Assembly: GCA_018334525.1 (NCBI GenBank)
Contig: JAGXLT010000047.1
Location: 1 to 6,970 of the forward strand
From: Gammaproteobacteria bacterium
GTDB taxonomy: Bacteria > Pseudomonadota > Gammaproteobacteria > Nitrococcales > Nitrococcaceae
Length of the DNA stretch: 6,970 bases
Direction of reading: 5' to 3'
Of this stretch, positions 1 through 5,935 are shown one piece after another. The notes under the pieces are model-generated. The model was not told the DNA's origin. It saw only the letters and a list, made by a program, of their open reading frames with translations, and searched no databases. The position numbers and the translations under genes are program-made. Within the stretch, counting starts at the first letter, position 1. Each line of letters opens with the position of its first letter.

Positions 1-360
1 AGAGAGAGGCCCATGGGAGATGCTAAAGGGGCGGCACTTGCGTTAATGGTTGAGCTGCTTGCCGCGGGGCTGACTGGTGCCTCGTTTGGTTACGAAGCCT
101 CTTCGTTATTCGACGCCGAGGGACCGCCGCCACGGCTCGGTCAGTTTTTTATTCTGATCGACCCCACCTGTTTTGCGGTGGGTGAGGGATTTTTGGATCG
201 CGTTGAGGCTATTCTCTCTACAATGCTAGAGGAGCCCGGTGTGCGCCTACCGGGCGCCAGACGTCTGGCAGCCCGGGCGGCACATTCGCAAACTATTCGC
301 CTGGACGAGGCAATATGGAATGATTTGCGAAAACGCGCTGACGCATCAGAACGTAAATAA
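1..360 (+). CDS. Ldh family (malate/L-lactate dehydrogenase-type) oxidoreductase, C-terminal fragment
   Basis: The reading frame is open from base 1 (R-E-R-P-M-G-D-A-K-G), so this is the 3' end of a gene that starts outside the window; the ATG at 13 is an internal Met. About 119 residues are present of a family that usually runs to 330-360. The stretch PMGDAKGAALALMVELLAAGLTG, then SLFDAEGPPPRLGQ and FFILIDPTCF, then the late VRLPGARR, matches the C-terminal part of the Ldh2 family. That family comprises NAD(P)H-dependent 2-oxoacid/2-hydroxyacid dehydrogenases such as malate, L-sulfolactate and ureidoglycolate dehydrogenases and piperideine-2-carboxylate reductases. The substrate cannot be assigned because the N-terminal catalytic region is missing. 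The protein should be cytoplasmic. Its last 15 bp overlap the 3' end of the convergent DsrE-like gene. Family assignment is confident; specific function is unknown. Confidence 0.85.
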   Translation, partial: RERPMGDAKGAALALMVELLAAGLTGASFGYEASSLFDAEGPPPRLGQFFILIDPTCFAVGEGFLDRVEAILSTMLEEPGVRLPGARRLAARAAHSQTIRLDEAIWNDLRKRADASERK

Positions 361-771
361 CCGAACGGCCGGATCTGCTACCAAAGCGCCAATGGCGGGC
401 GGTTGTGCGACGCCAACATTATCAATCAGGTCTGCCTCAGTCAGATCATTATTCGGCAAAAATATCGCACAAACTTCCACCGTCACACCATTGTTGACAA
501 GTCTTTGAATCATCTGCGCGGGGCTGGCATCAGGGCCGATTAAAACCTCTGAGTCATCCATCTCAGCCGTTACTGCCAGCTCTCCCGCCTCATCGCAAAG
601 AAGAATGTGTGGCGACGCGCCATTTTGCATGGCCTGCATGGTCAGAATCAGCGCCATCGCCTGCGTCTCATCTTCATCGCTGGTGAGAATGGTAAGCATA
701 TTCGGGTTGCTTTGCGCGAAGGCGGGCACTGTGAGTATGACGAGTAATAGTAGGGTCGATAGTGCTTTCAT
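346..771 (-). CDS. Exported DsrE-like small protein
   Basis: The 141-residue product begins with a signal peptide: K2, a hydrophobic stretch of roughly residues 5-18 (LSTLLLLVILTVPA), then AFAQ with likely cleavage near residue 19-20. It is therefore probably periplasmic. The mature part has the DsrE/DsrF-like pattern: a first strand MLTILTSDEDE, a helix AMALILTMQAMQNGA, a strand HILLCDEAGELA, a helix AQMIQRLVNNG, a strand VTVEVCAIFL, then ADLIDNVGVAQPPA near the C-terminus. Two cysteines, C59 and C101, remain. C101 sits where many relatives carry a VCxxC-type motif, but the second Cys is missing here. DsrE-fold proteins bind or relay sulfur or have no known role, so no activity is claimed. 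The start is ATG, with AAGGA 11 nt upstream. The gene is divergent from the outer-membrane protein gene and overlaps the Ldh2 gene by 15 bp at the 3' ends. Confidence 0.75.
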   Translation of the reverse strand: MKALSTLLLLVILTVPAFAQSNPNMLTILTSDEDETQAMALILTMQAMQNGASPHILLCDEAGELAVTAEMDDSEVLIGPDASPAQMIQRLVNNGVTVEVCAIFLPNNDLTEADLIDNVGVAQPPAIGALVADPAVRLFTF

Positions 772-937
772 GGGGCTGTGTATCCTTTTTGTAGCCGTGT
801 TGGTTAGCGTCTGTTAGTACACGCTGATTCGCGCGTAGGCTCAGTGATGTAGTTACAGTTTCTGCGACGCGATCTGTCGGATAGGGGTGTTTTGCTGATG
901 ATGCAATCCATACAGCAAATCCAAGGAAGAGGTTTTT
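772..937. promoter_or_regulatory. Divergent intergenic region between the DsrE-like and outer-membrane protein genes
   Basis: This 166-bp gap between two divergent starts must hold both promoters, but no clear -35/-10 pair stands out on either strand. The only clear structure is a perfect 7-bp inverted repeat, TTTGCTG (891-897) and CAGCAAA (913-919), with a 15-nt spacer. It lies just before the ribosome-binding site AAGGAAGAGG (923-932) of the outer-membrane protein gene. It could be an operator or a leader hairpin. Confidence 0.4.
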
Positions 938-1588
938 ATGATGAACATCCGGACGTTTACGCTTATTGTTGCTGCGCTCGTCACTGTGGCAGTAGCCAGT
1001 CAGACCGCGACTGCCAACACAACCAACTTCAGCTATAGCAGCCTTTCGGTCAGTGCCATTAACGTGAGTTTTGATGACGACGTTGTTATTCCACGTGGAG
1101 GATTTACCAATCAATTCGTTAACTACTCCAGTACCACCGGCGCAGGTTTGTCCGGTTCGCTGCAGCTCGAAAATAATCTGATCTTAGGGATCAGCAGTAC
1201 CTACTTGTCAGACAGTAAATTGGGTACTGAAGTAGAAGAGTCAAATGGTTCGCTGAGCGTGGGTTATGCAACAGCGATCAGCAATGCTGCTGACTTCGTG
1301 GTTACGGGCAGCTTTGTGAGTAGTGAGGTGGAAGTGTGCAATTTAACCGCATGTGCGTCTGATGATGAAACCGGCTTTGGATTGTCCGGCGCATTCAGGT
1401 ATTGGGCTTCTAACAATTTAGAACTCAATGCCTCAGTAAGCTATGTCGATCTTGGAGACTTTGGCGATTCAACCGCTTTCGGTGCCGGCGGGGCGTTCTG
1501 GTTTGATGATCACTCCTCGCTGACATTAGCACTCAGCACGAGCTCAGACGCCACGGCTACCTCAATCGGTTACCGCTACGCGTTTTAA
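938..1588 (+). CDS. Small outer-membrane beta-barrel protein
   Basis: The 216-residue product has an N-terminal signal peptide (MMNIRTFTLIVAALVTVAVA, with likely cleavage after TATA near residue 26). The rest alternates polar and hydrophobic residues in strand-sized blocks, for example GLSGSLQLENNLILGISSTYL, GSLSVGYATAI, FVVTGSFV, GLSGAFRYWA, LELNASVSYVDLG, LTLALSTS and ATSIGYRYAF. It ends in Phe after an aromatic-rich strand, the usual signature recognised by the BAM insertion machinery. About eight strands fit the length, so it resembles OmpA-transmembrane/Opa-like barrels rather than a large porin. A loop between strands carries C134 and C139 (CNLTAC), which could form a disulfide at the cell surface or in the periplasm. 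Two in-frame ATG codons at 938 and 941 are both well placed behind AAGGAAGAGG; 938 is used here. Its function (structural, adhesive or small channel) is not recognisable. Confidence 0.8.
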   Translation: MMNIRTFTLIVAALVTVAVASQTATANTTNFSYSSLSVSAINVSFDDDVVIPRGGFTNQFVNYSSTTGAGLSGSLQLENNLILGISSTYLSDSKLGTEVEESNGSLSVGYATAISNAADFVVTGSFVSSEVEVCNLTACASDDETGFGLSGAFRYWASNNLELNASVSYVDLGDFGDSTAFGAGGAFWFDDHSSLTLALSTSSDATATSIGYRYAF

Positions 1589-1604
1589 GGCCTTTGAAAT
1601 CTGA

Positions 1605-1634
1605 CAGGGCAGGGTCGTCGTTGACGCTGCCCTG
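1605..1634. terminator. Hairpin between convergent genes, possible bidirectional terminator
   Basis: An 8-bp stem CAGGGCAG (1605-1612) / CTGCCCTG (1627-1634) is extended, after one G/G mismatch, by a 3-bp GTC/GAC stem with a 6-nt loop. It lies between the stop of the outer-membrane protein gene and the stop of the convergent rpiR-like gene, where a shared terminator is expected. Neither strand has a good U-tract (plus-strand tail CAGGTCAAAACG; minus-strand tail TCAGATTTC), so factor-independent termination is uncertain. Confidence 0.45.
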
Positions 1635-1648
1635 CAGGTCAAAACGTC

Positions 1649-2605
1649 TTAGGGTGTCTCAATACCCAAACGATGGATCATTTCGTCACGCTTACGAAGG
1701 GCAGCTTCGGCTGCCTCAGGCATGGCAGCCGCACACGCATTGACGAGGCATTCCGCAAGCGCCATGTAAGCCACCAGTGAATTTGAGAGATACCTCGTCT
1801 CATGAGGCACAAGTAATGCCCAGCTGGCTTGTTTAAGTAATGGTGAGCTCAAGTGATCCGTTAATGCGGCAACCGACACCCCTTGCTCCGCGGCCACCGC
1901 AGTGGTTAGGATCGCCTGCCGTGAATACGGGCTGCAACTCACGCAAATCAGTAGGTCATCTTCTGAAAGCGCAGCAAGGCTTTCGGCAAGCCCGGGTGAA
2001 TCCGTATCAAGGAGGGTCACGTCGCTACGAATCAGCGCCAGGCCGTATTGAATGAAAACCGCGATTGCGCGCATCTGGCGAATGCCCTGAATGACAATCC
2101 GTGGTGCTTTTGTCATCGCGTTCACGATTAACTGGAACTGCTCCAAATCCACGGTTTCAACAAACCGGTGAATATTGTCCAGATTATCCTGACACAGCTG
2201 TCGCAGCCGGGCACTCTGATCATCGTGTCCGGAGTGCAGCGCGGTTTGGGCCTGACGTGAATAAAATGCGCTGGACCCATTAAATGAGGCATCCAATAAC
2301 ACAGCCTGCAGCCCGCTAAACCCCGAATAGCCTAAATGTCTTGCTAAGCGTGTCAGCGTTGCCGGGTGGACGGTCAGTTTTTCTGCCAAGCGAGTAATCG
2401 ATAAAAGCGCGGGGTCGCCTTGCAGCTCAATCAACCGGTTAAGTGCTCCCTGAGACTTGCGACCGAGTTTAATGGCCGAGTCGCCCTTCGCAATGGCAAA
2501 TGATAGTGAGCGCAGTGAATCAATGTTACGTGGCGGATCAGACTCGTATTCATTCACTTGCCAGGATCCTGCCGGCGTGGACCGGCCTTTTGCCTGACTG
2601 TTCAT
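1649..2605 (-). CDS. RpiR-family transcriptional regulator (HTH + SIS domain)
   Basis: The 318-residue product has the RpiR layout. An N-terminal helix-turn-helix domain spans about residues 35-108, with ITRLAEKLTVHPATLTRLAR then HLGYSGFSGLQ, close to the family's usual LAxxxxVSxATxxRFxRxLGFxGF pattern. A SIS (sugar-isomerase-like) effector domain spans about residues 140-285. RpiR proteins repress or activate catabolic operons, and the SIS domain usually binds a phosphosugar or another small pathway metabolite. The SIS ligand-loop motif, often SxSGxS/T, reads SCSPYS (223-228) here, so the ligand may not be a sugar phosphate. It is the last gene of the glnH-glnP-glnQ-C45 operon, so it probably regulates that operon and the divergent aminotransferase gene. 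The ATG at 2605 has GGAG 5 nt upstream but overlaps the C45 gene by 56 bp. A GTG at 2557 would shorten the protein by 16 residues and cut the overlap to 8 bp (GTGAATGA). Both starts keep the HTH intact. Confidence 0.88.
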   Translation of the reverse strand: MNSQAKGRSTPAGSWQVNEYESDPPRNIDSLRSLSFAIAKGDSAIKLGRKSQGALNRLIELQGDPALLSITRLAEKLTVHPATLTRLARHLGYSGFSGLQAVLLDASFNGSSAFYSRQAQTALHSGHDDQSARLRQLCQDNLDNIHRFVETVDLEQFQLIVNAMTKAPRIVIQGIRQMRAIAVFIQYGLALIRSDVTLLDTDSPGLAESLAALSEDDLLICVSCSPYSRQAILTTAVAAEQGVSVAALTDHLSSPLLKQASWALLVPHETRYLSNSLVAYMALAECLVNACAAAMPEAAEAALRKRDEMIHRLGIETP

Positions 2606-3581
2606 AAACGCTCCATACGATTGCTGTACCGGAAATCTGCATTACAGCGGTTGCCAAGGTATTTTCTCCGTCCGGATCTAACGGATCACTGCGTAAGATG
2701 GGAAGGTGTCCGTCAGTTTTATCACGCACAATGTCTTCGCAGTTTAACTCACCTTGATGAATAAGCGCATCCGCGCGCTGCTGGCGCGCTGCTGATGAAT
2801 CGGTGATTAACTGTCTGTCATTACTTTCAAAAAGGCTTAATGCATGGTTCGCATGGGCGAACCCAGCCGTAATCGGCGCCACGTGACATTGTCCCCCGCC
2901 AAATTCAATACTCAATGGAGCCGGCTGAGACGCCTGGCCGAGTGTGAAATGGAAACCGCCACTGCGATTGTCTGTACGTAACAGATCCACAGCCGACTCA
3001 AGGGTCGTGCAACCGAGAACGGCACGACCAAGAACCATTCGGGGCATCTCTATGGTTGTGGATCGTATGCGAAGGTTATTGACCGCCTGGTAGATGCCAA
3101 GGTTGTTAATCGCAAACGTATGCCCGGGCAAAGATCCCGGGTAGCAAAATGCCAGATAGCTCGCGGCTGAGTCCATCTGAACATCTGCCATAAAACAGTG
3201 TCCGTTTAGAGACGGCATTCCATCCTCATTGTGGGCGATGGTGGTTGGCTCACCTGGCATCACCACCGTGGTACAGCCTTCGCCACCGGCACTGATAAGG
3301 TCACCGCGACAATTCCAGGCGAATACAGATTGGACTGGCAGACCAAGACCAGCCGCAAGCCCCTCAATCTCAGCCCAGATTTCCGGAAAGCGCGCGCGCG
3401 TATATTGAGCGAGTTGTTCAACGGTATTGCGATGTGATGGCCCGGTGATTTCATGCCAAGCGTCGGTCTGAGTCACTATTTCTTGCGTAGCATCTCTGCC
3501 AGCAACGCCAATCAGGTAACCCACTTCGTACGGCGCCCCAGCAACGTGAACCATGCCGATTTTGCTAACCTTACTCAACAC
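2550..3581 (-). CDS. C45-family (penicillin acyltransferase-like) autoproteolytic acyltransferase/hydrolase
   Basis: The 343-residue product fits the acyl-CoA:6-aminopenicillanate acyltransferase family (C45, Ntn-hydrolase fold). Visible landmarks are an N-terminal [11 protein letters not shown] segment (15-25), FAWNCRGDL (87-95), and G102-C103-T104, where the family cleaves itself before Cys to expose the catalytic nucleophile. These are followed by AHNEDG (116-121), [14 protein letters not shown] (150-163) with NN at 168-169, and the late [11 protein letters not shown] (306-316). Known members transfer or hydrolyse acyl groups on amide nitrogen; most bacterial ones have no assigned substrate. 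There is no signal peptide, so it should act in the cytoplasm on imported material. The start is GTG with GGAG 10 nt upstream, overlapping the end of glnQ by 11 bp; an in-frame ATG at 3554 is a weaker alternative. Its position between the transporter and the regulator implies that its substrate comes through the transporter (inference). Confidence 0.85.
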   Translation of the reverse strand: MLSKVSKIGMVHVAGAPYEVGYLIGVAGRDATQEIVTQTDAWHEITGPSHRNTVEQLAQYTRARFPEIWAEIEGLAAGLGLPVQSVFAWNCRGDLISAGGEGCTTVVMPGEPTTIAHNEDGMPSLNGHCFMADVQMDSAASYLAFCYPGSLPGHTFAINNLGIYQAVNNLRIRSTTIEMPRMVLGRAVLGCTTLESAVDLLRTDNRSGGFHFTLGQASQPAPLSIEFGGGQCHVAPITAGFAHANHALSLFESNDRQLITDSSAARQQRADALIHQGELNCEDIVRDKTDGHLPILRSDPLDPDGENTLATAVMQISGTAIVWSVYEQSGKRPVHAGRILASE

Positions 3582-4305
3582 GTTGCAGAAACTCCATCAT
3601 TCGCTGATTTGGTGGATGATCAATCACTTCGATAGGATTGCCGTCGACGGCGATGGTGCCATGCTCCATAAAAATAAGCCGCGTCCCCACCTGTTTTGCA
3701 AAATTCATCTCATGAGTGACGACGACCATGGTCATACCTTCAGCAGCAAGGTCACGCATTACGTTGAGCACCTCCTGCTTCAATTCGGGGTCGAGGGCCG
3801 AAGTGGGTTCATCAAACAGCATCACCTTTGGCTTGATCGCAAGCGCCCGAGCGATGGCAACGCGCTGCTGTTGCCCACCCGACAATTCTGCGGGTTCATG
3901 GTTGGCTTTTTCTGCAAGCCCAACTTTGTCCAGCAACTCCTCAGCCAGAGCCCGCGCCTCCCTGCGGCTAAGGCCGCGCACCTGTTGCGGCCCGAAGGCT
4001 ACGTTTTGCAGCGCCGTCATCTGCGGGAATAGGTTGAACTGCTGAAAAACCATGCCGGCTTCCTGCCGAATTTCGCGCGTTACGTCGTTACCACCCAACA
4101 CACTCCTGCCATTAACGATCAGATCACCCCCCGTGATCTTTTCCAGCCCGTTGATGCAGCGCAAAAGTGTCGATTTGCCGGAGCCTGAAGGCCCGACAAG
4201 TACAATGACCTCACCCTTATAGATATTTAGATCCACTTCATCCAGAACCTTGAGTGATCCGAAATGCTTGGATACGTTGCGAAACTCAATAATAGTGTCG
4301 CTCAT
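3571..4305 (-). CDS. glnQ: Glutamine-type amino-acid ABC transporter ATP-binding protein
   Basis: The 244-residue product is a complete polar-amino-acid ABC ATPase. It has Walker [10 protein letters not shown] (38-46), Q-loop FQQFNLFP (87-94), signature LSGGQQQR (141-148), Walker B VMLFDEP (161-167), D-loop SALD (169-172) and the switch histidine in VVTHEM (H198). It hydrolyses ATP on the cytoplasmic face of the permease dimer. By memory it is very close to E. coli GlnQ along its whole length, including [24 protein letters not shown] and DGNP near the C-terminus. The start overlaps the permease stop in an ATGA tetranucleotide (4302-4305), and its 3' end overlaps the C45 gene by 11 bp. All catalytic residues are present, so it should be active. 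The symbol reflects similarity; substrate identity depends on the binding protein. Confidence 0.93.
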   Translation of the reverse strand: MSDTIIEFRNVSKHFGSLKVLDEVDLNIYKGEVIVLVGPSGSGKSTLLRCINGLEKITGGDLIVNGRSVLGGNDVTREIRQEAGMVFQQFNLFPQMTALQNVAFGPQQVRGLSRREARALAEELLDKVGLAEKANHEPAELSGGQQQRVAIARALAIKPKVMLFDEPTSALDPELKQEVLNVMRDLAAEGMTMVVVTHEMNFAKQVGTRLIFMEHGTIAVDGNPIEVIDHPPNQRMMEFLQRVE

Positions 4306-4958
4306 AAGATCCTCATGCGCTTTTCAATAATCCGAAGGCCTAATGACAGCAGGCCCGTCATGATCAGATACATGACCGCAACCGCCGACCAGATCTCTAC
4401 AGCCCGAAAGTTTGCAGCCATAATTTCTTGGCCGGTGCGTGTTAGCTCGCCCACCCCGATTACGATAAACAATGAAGTATCTTTCAGGCTGACGATGAAT
4501 TGATTGCCCATGGGCGGAATGAGTCGACGGAAAGCCAGTGGGCCAACGATATAAACAATGACCTTCCAGCGTGGCAGCCCTATAGCAAGCCCGGCCTCAG
4601 TTAGTCCCTTGGAAATGGACAGTACCGCACCGCGCACAATCTCTGCGATATAAGCACCGGCGTTGATCACAATGGCCATAATGGCTGTCGTCATTGGATC
4701 AATGCGGATTGATGCCAGTACGGGCAGCGCAAAATAGAGAAACATCACCTGCACGACGATGGGCGTGCCGCGAATGACTTCGATATAGACGAACGCAATC
4801 GAATTCACCAGCACATTGCCATAAGCGCGCATCAATCCTGCAATTGCGCCCAGAACCACCCCACCAAGAAGGCCGACAACCGTGATGTGGACGGTAACCT
4901 GCGCTCCTTTTAAAAGTTGTGGAATAAAATCGAGAATGACCAGCCAATTGACTTCCAT
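4302..4958 (-). CDS. glnP: Glutamine-type amino-acid ABC transporter permease
   Basis: The 218-residue inner-membrane protein matches the HisM/GlnP permease family in length and motifs. It shows hydrophobic segments around residues 19-42, 55-82, 88-108, 133-142, 162-170 and 189-211. It also has [20 protein letters not shown] (60-79), [13 protein letters not shown] (100-112), the EAA coupling loop [12 protein letters not shown] (121-132) that contacts the ATPase, and [21 protein letters not shown] (157-177). Conservation with E. coli GlnP, as remembered, is high along the whole length. Only one permease gene is present, so the channel is probably a homodimer, as in GlnPQ-type systems. The start ATG is preceded by AAGG 7 nt upstream. 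It is separated from glnH by 92 bp containing a strong hairpin, and joined to glnQ by an ATGA overlap. Confidence 0.92.
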   Translation of the reverse strand: MEVNWLVILDFIPQLLKGAQVTVHITVVGLLGGVVLGAIAGLMRAYGNVLVNSIAFVYIEVIRGTPIVVQVMFLYFALPVLASIRIDPMTTAIMAIVINAGAYIAEIVRGAVLSISKGLTEAGLAIGLPRWKVIVYIVGPLAFRRLIPPMGNQFIVSLKDTSLFIVIGVGELTRTGQEIMAANFRAVEIWSAVAVMYLIMTGLLSLGLRIIEKRMRIL

Positions 4959-5002
4959 AACCTACCCTTCGTGATGGATCTTTTGAGTTGTAGATCAGTC
5001 AG

Positions 5003-5029
5003 GGCGGGGCGAAATGTTTTCGCCCCGCC
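5003..5029 (-). terminator. Strong intercistronic hairpin between glnH and glnP
   Basis: A perfect 12-bp stem, GGCGGGGCGAAA (5003-5014) with TTTCGCCCCGCC (5018-5029), closes a 3-nt loop. It lies 21 bp after the glnH stop. On the minus strand the sequence after it (CTGACTGATCTACAACTC) has no U-tract. A partial terminator or, more likely, an RNA-stabilising structure is therefore proposed. Such hairpins commonly let the binding-protein mRNA accumulate above that of the membrane components. Confidence 0.65.
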
Positions 5030-5050
5030 TTGAAGGTCTTCCGTTAAGGG

Positions 5051-5791
5051 TTAGTTGGCTGGTGGCGTGGTGCCAAACCACTTCAGATAGATTTCGTCAT
5101 ACCGGCCATCTGCGCGCATATTGGCTAGTACCTGATTGACAGGGTCCACTAGCGCAGAGCCTTTTGGAAAGCCGATACCGTATTGATGAGCCATCATCTG
5201 TTCACCAACGGCCTTCACCTCACCGTCACCAGCGGTGGCGATGTAATAAAGCACGTTCGGTGTGTCATGCATGGCAGCATCGACGCGGCCTGTCCGCAAT
5301 TCAAGGTAGGCATTATCAATGTTTGGGAATTGGCGTAGGGTTGTGTCGGTGAAGTTGTCACGAGCGTAGTCAAATGCCGAGGTACCGGTGCGTACAGCCA
5401 GTGTTTTATCGGCAAGATCAGCAGACCCTGCAATATCACTATCAGCAGGCACCATGATCAGGAAACCACTATCGTAATATCCATCCGAGAAATCAATGAC
5501 TTCGGCCCGGTCTTCGCGAATCGTGATTCCGGCCAGTGCAACGTCAACCTGTCCAGTCTGTAACCCGGGGATGATGCCGTTAAAGTCCATAGGACGTAGT
5601 TCGAATTCCAGTTCAAGTTCTTCAGCAATCATTTTCCACATGTCGATATCAAAACCGACATACTCGCCATCCTGCATAAATTCAAAGGGCACGAAGGCCG
5701 TATCGGTTGCGACAACTAGCTTATCGGCGGCCGCAGTAAAGGATCCAAGCGTCAAAATGGCGCCAGCAGTCCATGTGAGGAATTTATTCAT
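5051..5791 (-). CDS. glnH: Glutamine-type periplasmic amino-acid-binding protein
   Basis: The 246-residue product carries a signal peptide ([20 protein letters not shown], cleavage probably before or after A22). A complete type II periplasmic binding protein of the amino-acid family follows. [92 protein letters not shown] and [11 protein letters not shown] match E. coli GlnH as remembered. Expected ligand residues D30, F33, F70, G88, T90, R95, H175 and D176 are kept. The positions corresponding to E. coli K115 and G119 are R134 and S138, so the ligand may be glutamine or a related compound. The start at 5791 is chosen because AAGGAG lies exactly 7 nt upstream and the signal peptide starts cleanly there; a longer frame from a TTG at 5830 has no such support. 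It is the first gene of the minus-strand operon. Confidence 0.93.
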   Translation of the reverse strand: MNKFLTWTAGAILTLGSFTAAADKLVVATDTAFVPFEFMQDGEYVGFDIDMWKMIAEELELEFELRPMDFNGIIPGLQTGQVDVALAGITIREDRAEVIDFSDGYYDSGFLIMVPADSDIAGSADLADKTLAVRTGTSAFDYARDNFTDTTLRQFPNIDNAYLELRTGRVDAAMHDTPNVLYYIATAGDGEVKAVGEQMMAHQYGIGFPKGSALVDPVNQVLANMRADGRYDEIYLKWFGTTPPAN

Positions 5792-5798
5792 CGTAAGG

Positions 5799-5804
5799 CT
5801 CCTT
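5799..5804 (-). promoter_or_regulatory. Ribosome-binding site of glnH
   Basis: AAGGAG on the minus strand, 7 nt before the ATG at 5791-5789. It is the strongest Shine-Dalgarno sequence in the operon. It fixes the start of the binding protein and fits high expression of this subunit. Confidence 0.85.
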
Positions 5805-5823
5805 AAAACAACAGTATTCTTTC

Positions 5824-5872
5824 TGTGCAATCATTAGACGCATCTAACTGCGTGTGCAAAATTAGTTGCACA
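5824..5872. promoter_or_regulatory. Candidate operator cluster in the glnH/aminotransferase divergent region
   Basis: A perfect inverted repeat, TGTGCAA (5853-5859) - N6 - TTGCACA (5866-5872), lies near the middle of the 144-bp region between the two divergent starts. A further direct copy of TGTGCAA is at 5824-5830. Between them, and sharing base 5853, is a second palindrome with the same spacer length, ACGCA (5838-5842) - N6 - TGCGT (5849-5853). A weak minus-strand -10 candidate, TCTAAT (5838-5833), lies inside the cluster. For plus-strand transcription, TTGCAC (5866-5871) could double as a poor -35. Binding by the RpiR-family protein encoded in the operon is an inference from position and symmetry. 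Confidence 0.55.
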
Positions 5873-5935
5873 AGTGGTCAGGAGATGCAAATATTTTTTG
5901 ACAATGCATTTGGGACAAGTCAAAGAGATGCTGCA

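Noticed and set aside
674..1114. Minus-strand 146-codon open frame spanning the divergent gap and the start of the outer-membrane protein gene
   Set aside because: It overlaps two well-supported genes, its product is low in recognisable structure, and it lacks a convincing ribosome-binding site.
3390..3400. Short GC-alternating run (CGCGCGCGCG) as a repeat or Z-DNA element
   Set aside because: It lies within the C45 coding sequence (Thr-Arg-Ala-Arg codons) and is too short to claim more.
3553..4045. Plus-strand open frames of 159 and 109 codons opposite glnQ
   Set aside because: They are antisense to a fully motif-complete ABC ATPase, and their products show no domain.
5792..5830. Longer form of GlnH starting at a TTG at 5830
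   Set aside because: The extra 13 residues precede a normal signal peptide, and the AAGGAG site is correctly spaced only for the ATG at 5791.
5496..5837. Plus-strand 113-codon open frame opposite glnH
   Set aside because: It is a Ser-rich shadow of the conserved binding-protein gene without family features.
5898..5926. Perfect TTGACA at 5898-5903 as a plus-strand -35 box
   Set aside because: At 17 nt the -10 would be CAAAGA, a very poor match, and transcription would begin almost at the ATG with no room for a ribosome-binding site.
5885..5935. Aminotransferase start at the in-frame ATG 5885 (17 extra residues)
   Set aside because: AGGAG directly abuts this ATG with no spacer, and the extra residues have no family counterpart that I recognise. 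It is not fully excluded because the RBS of the 5936 start is weak.
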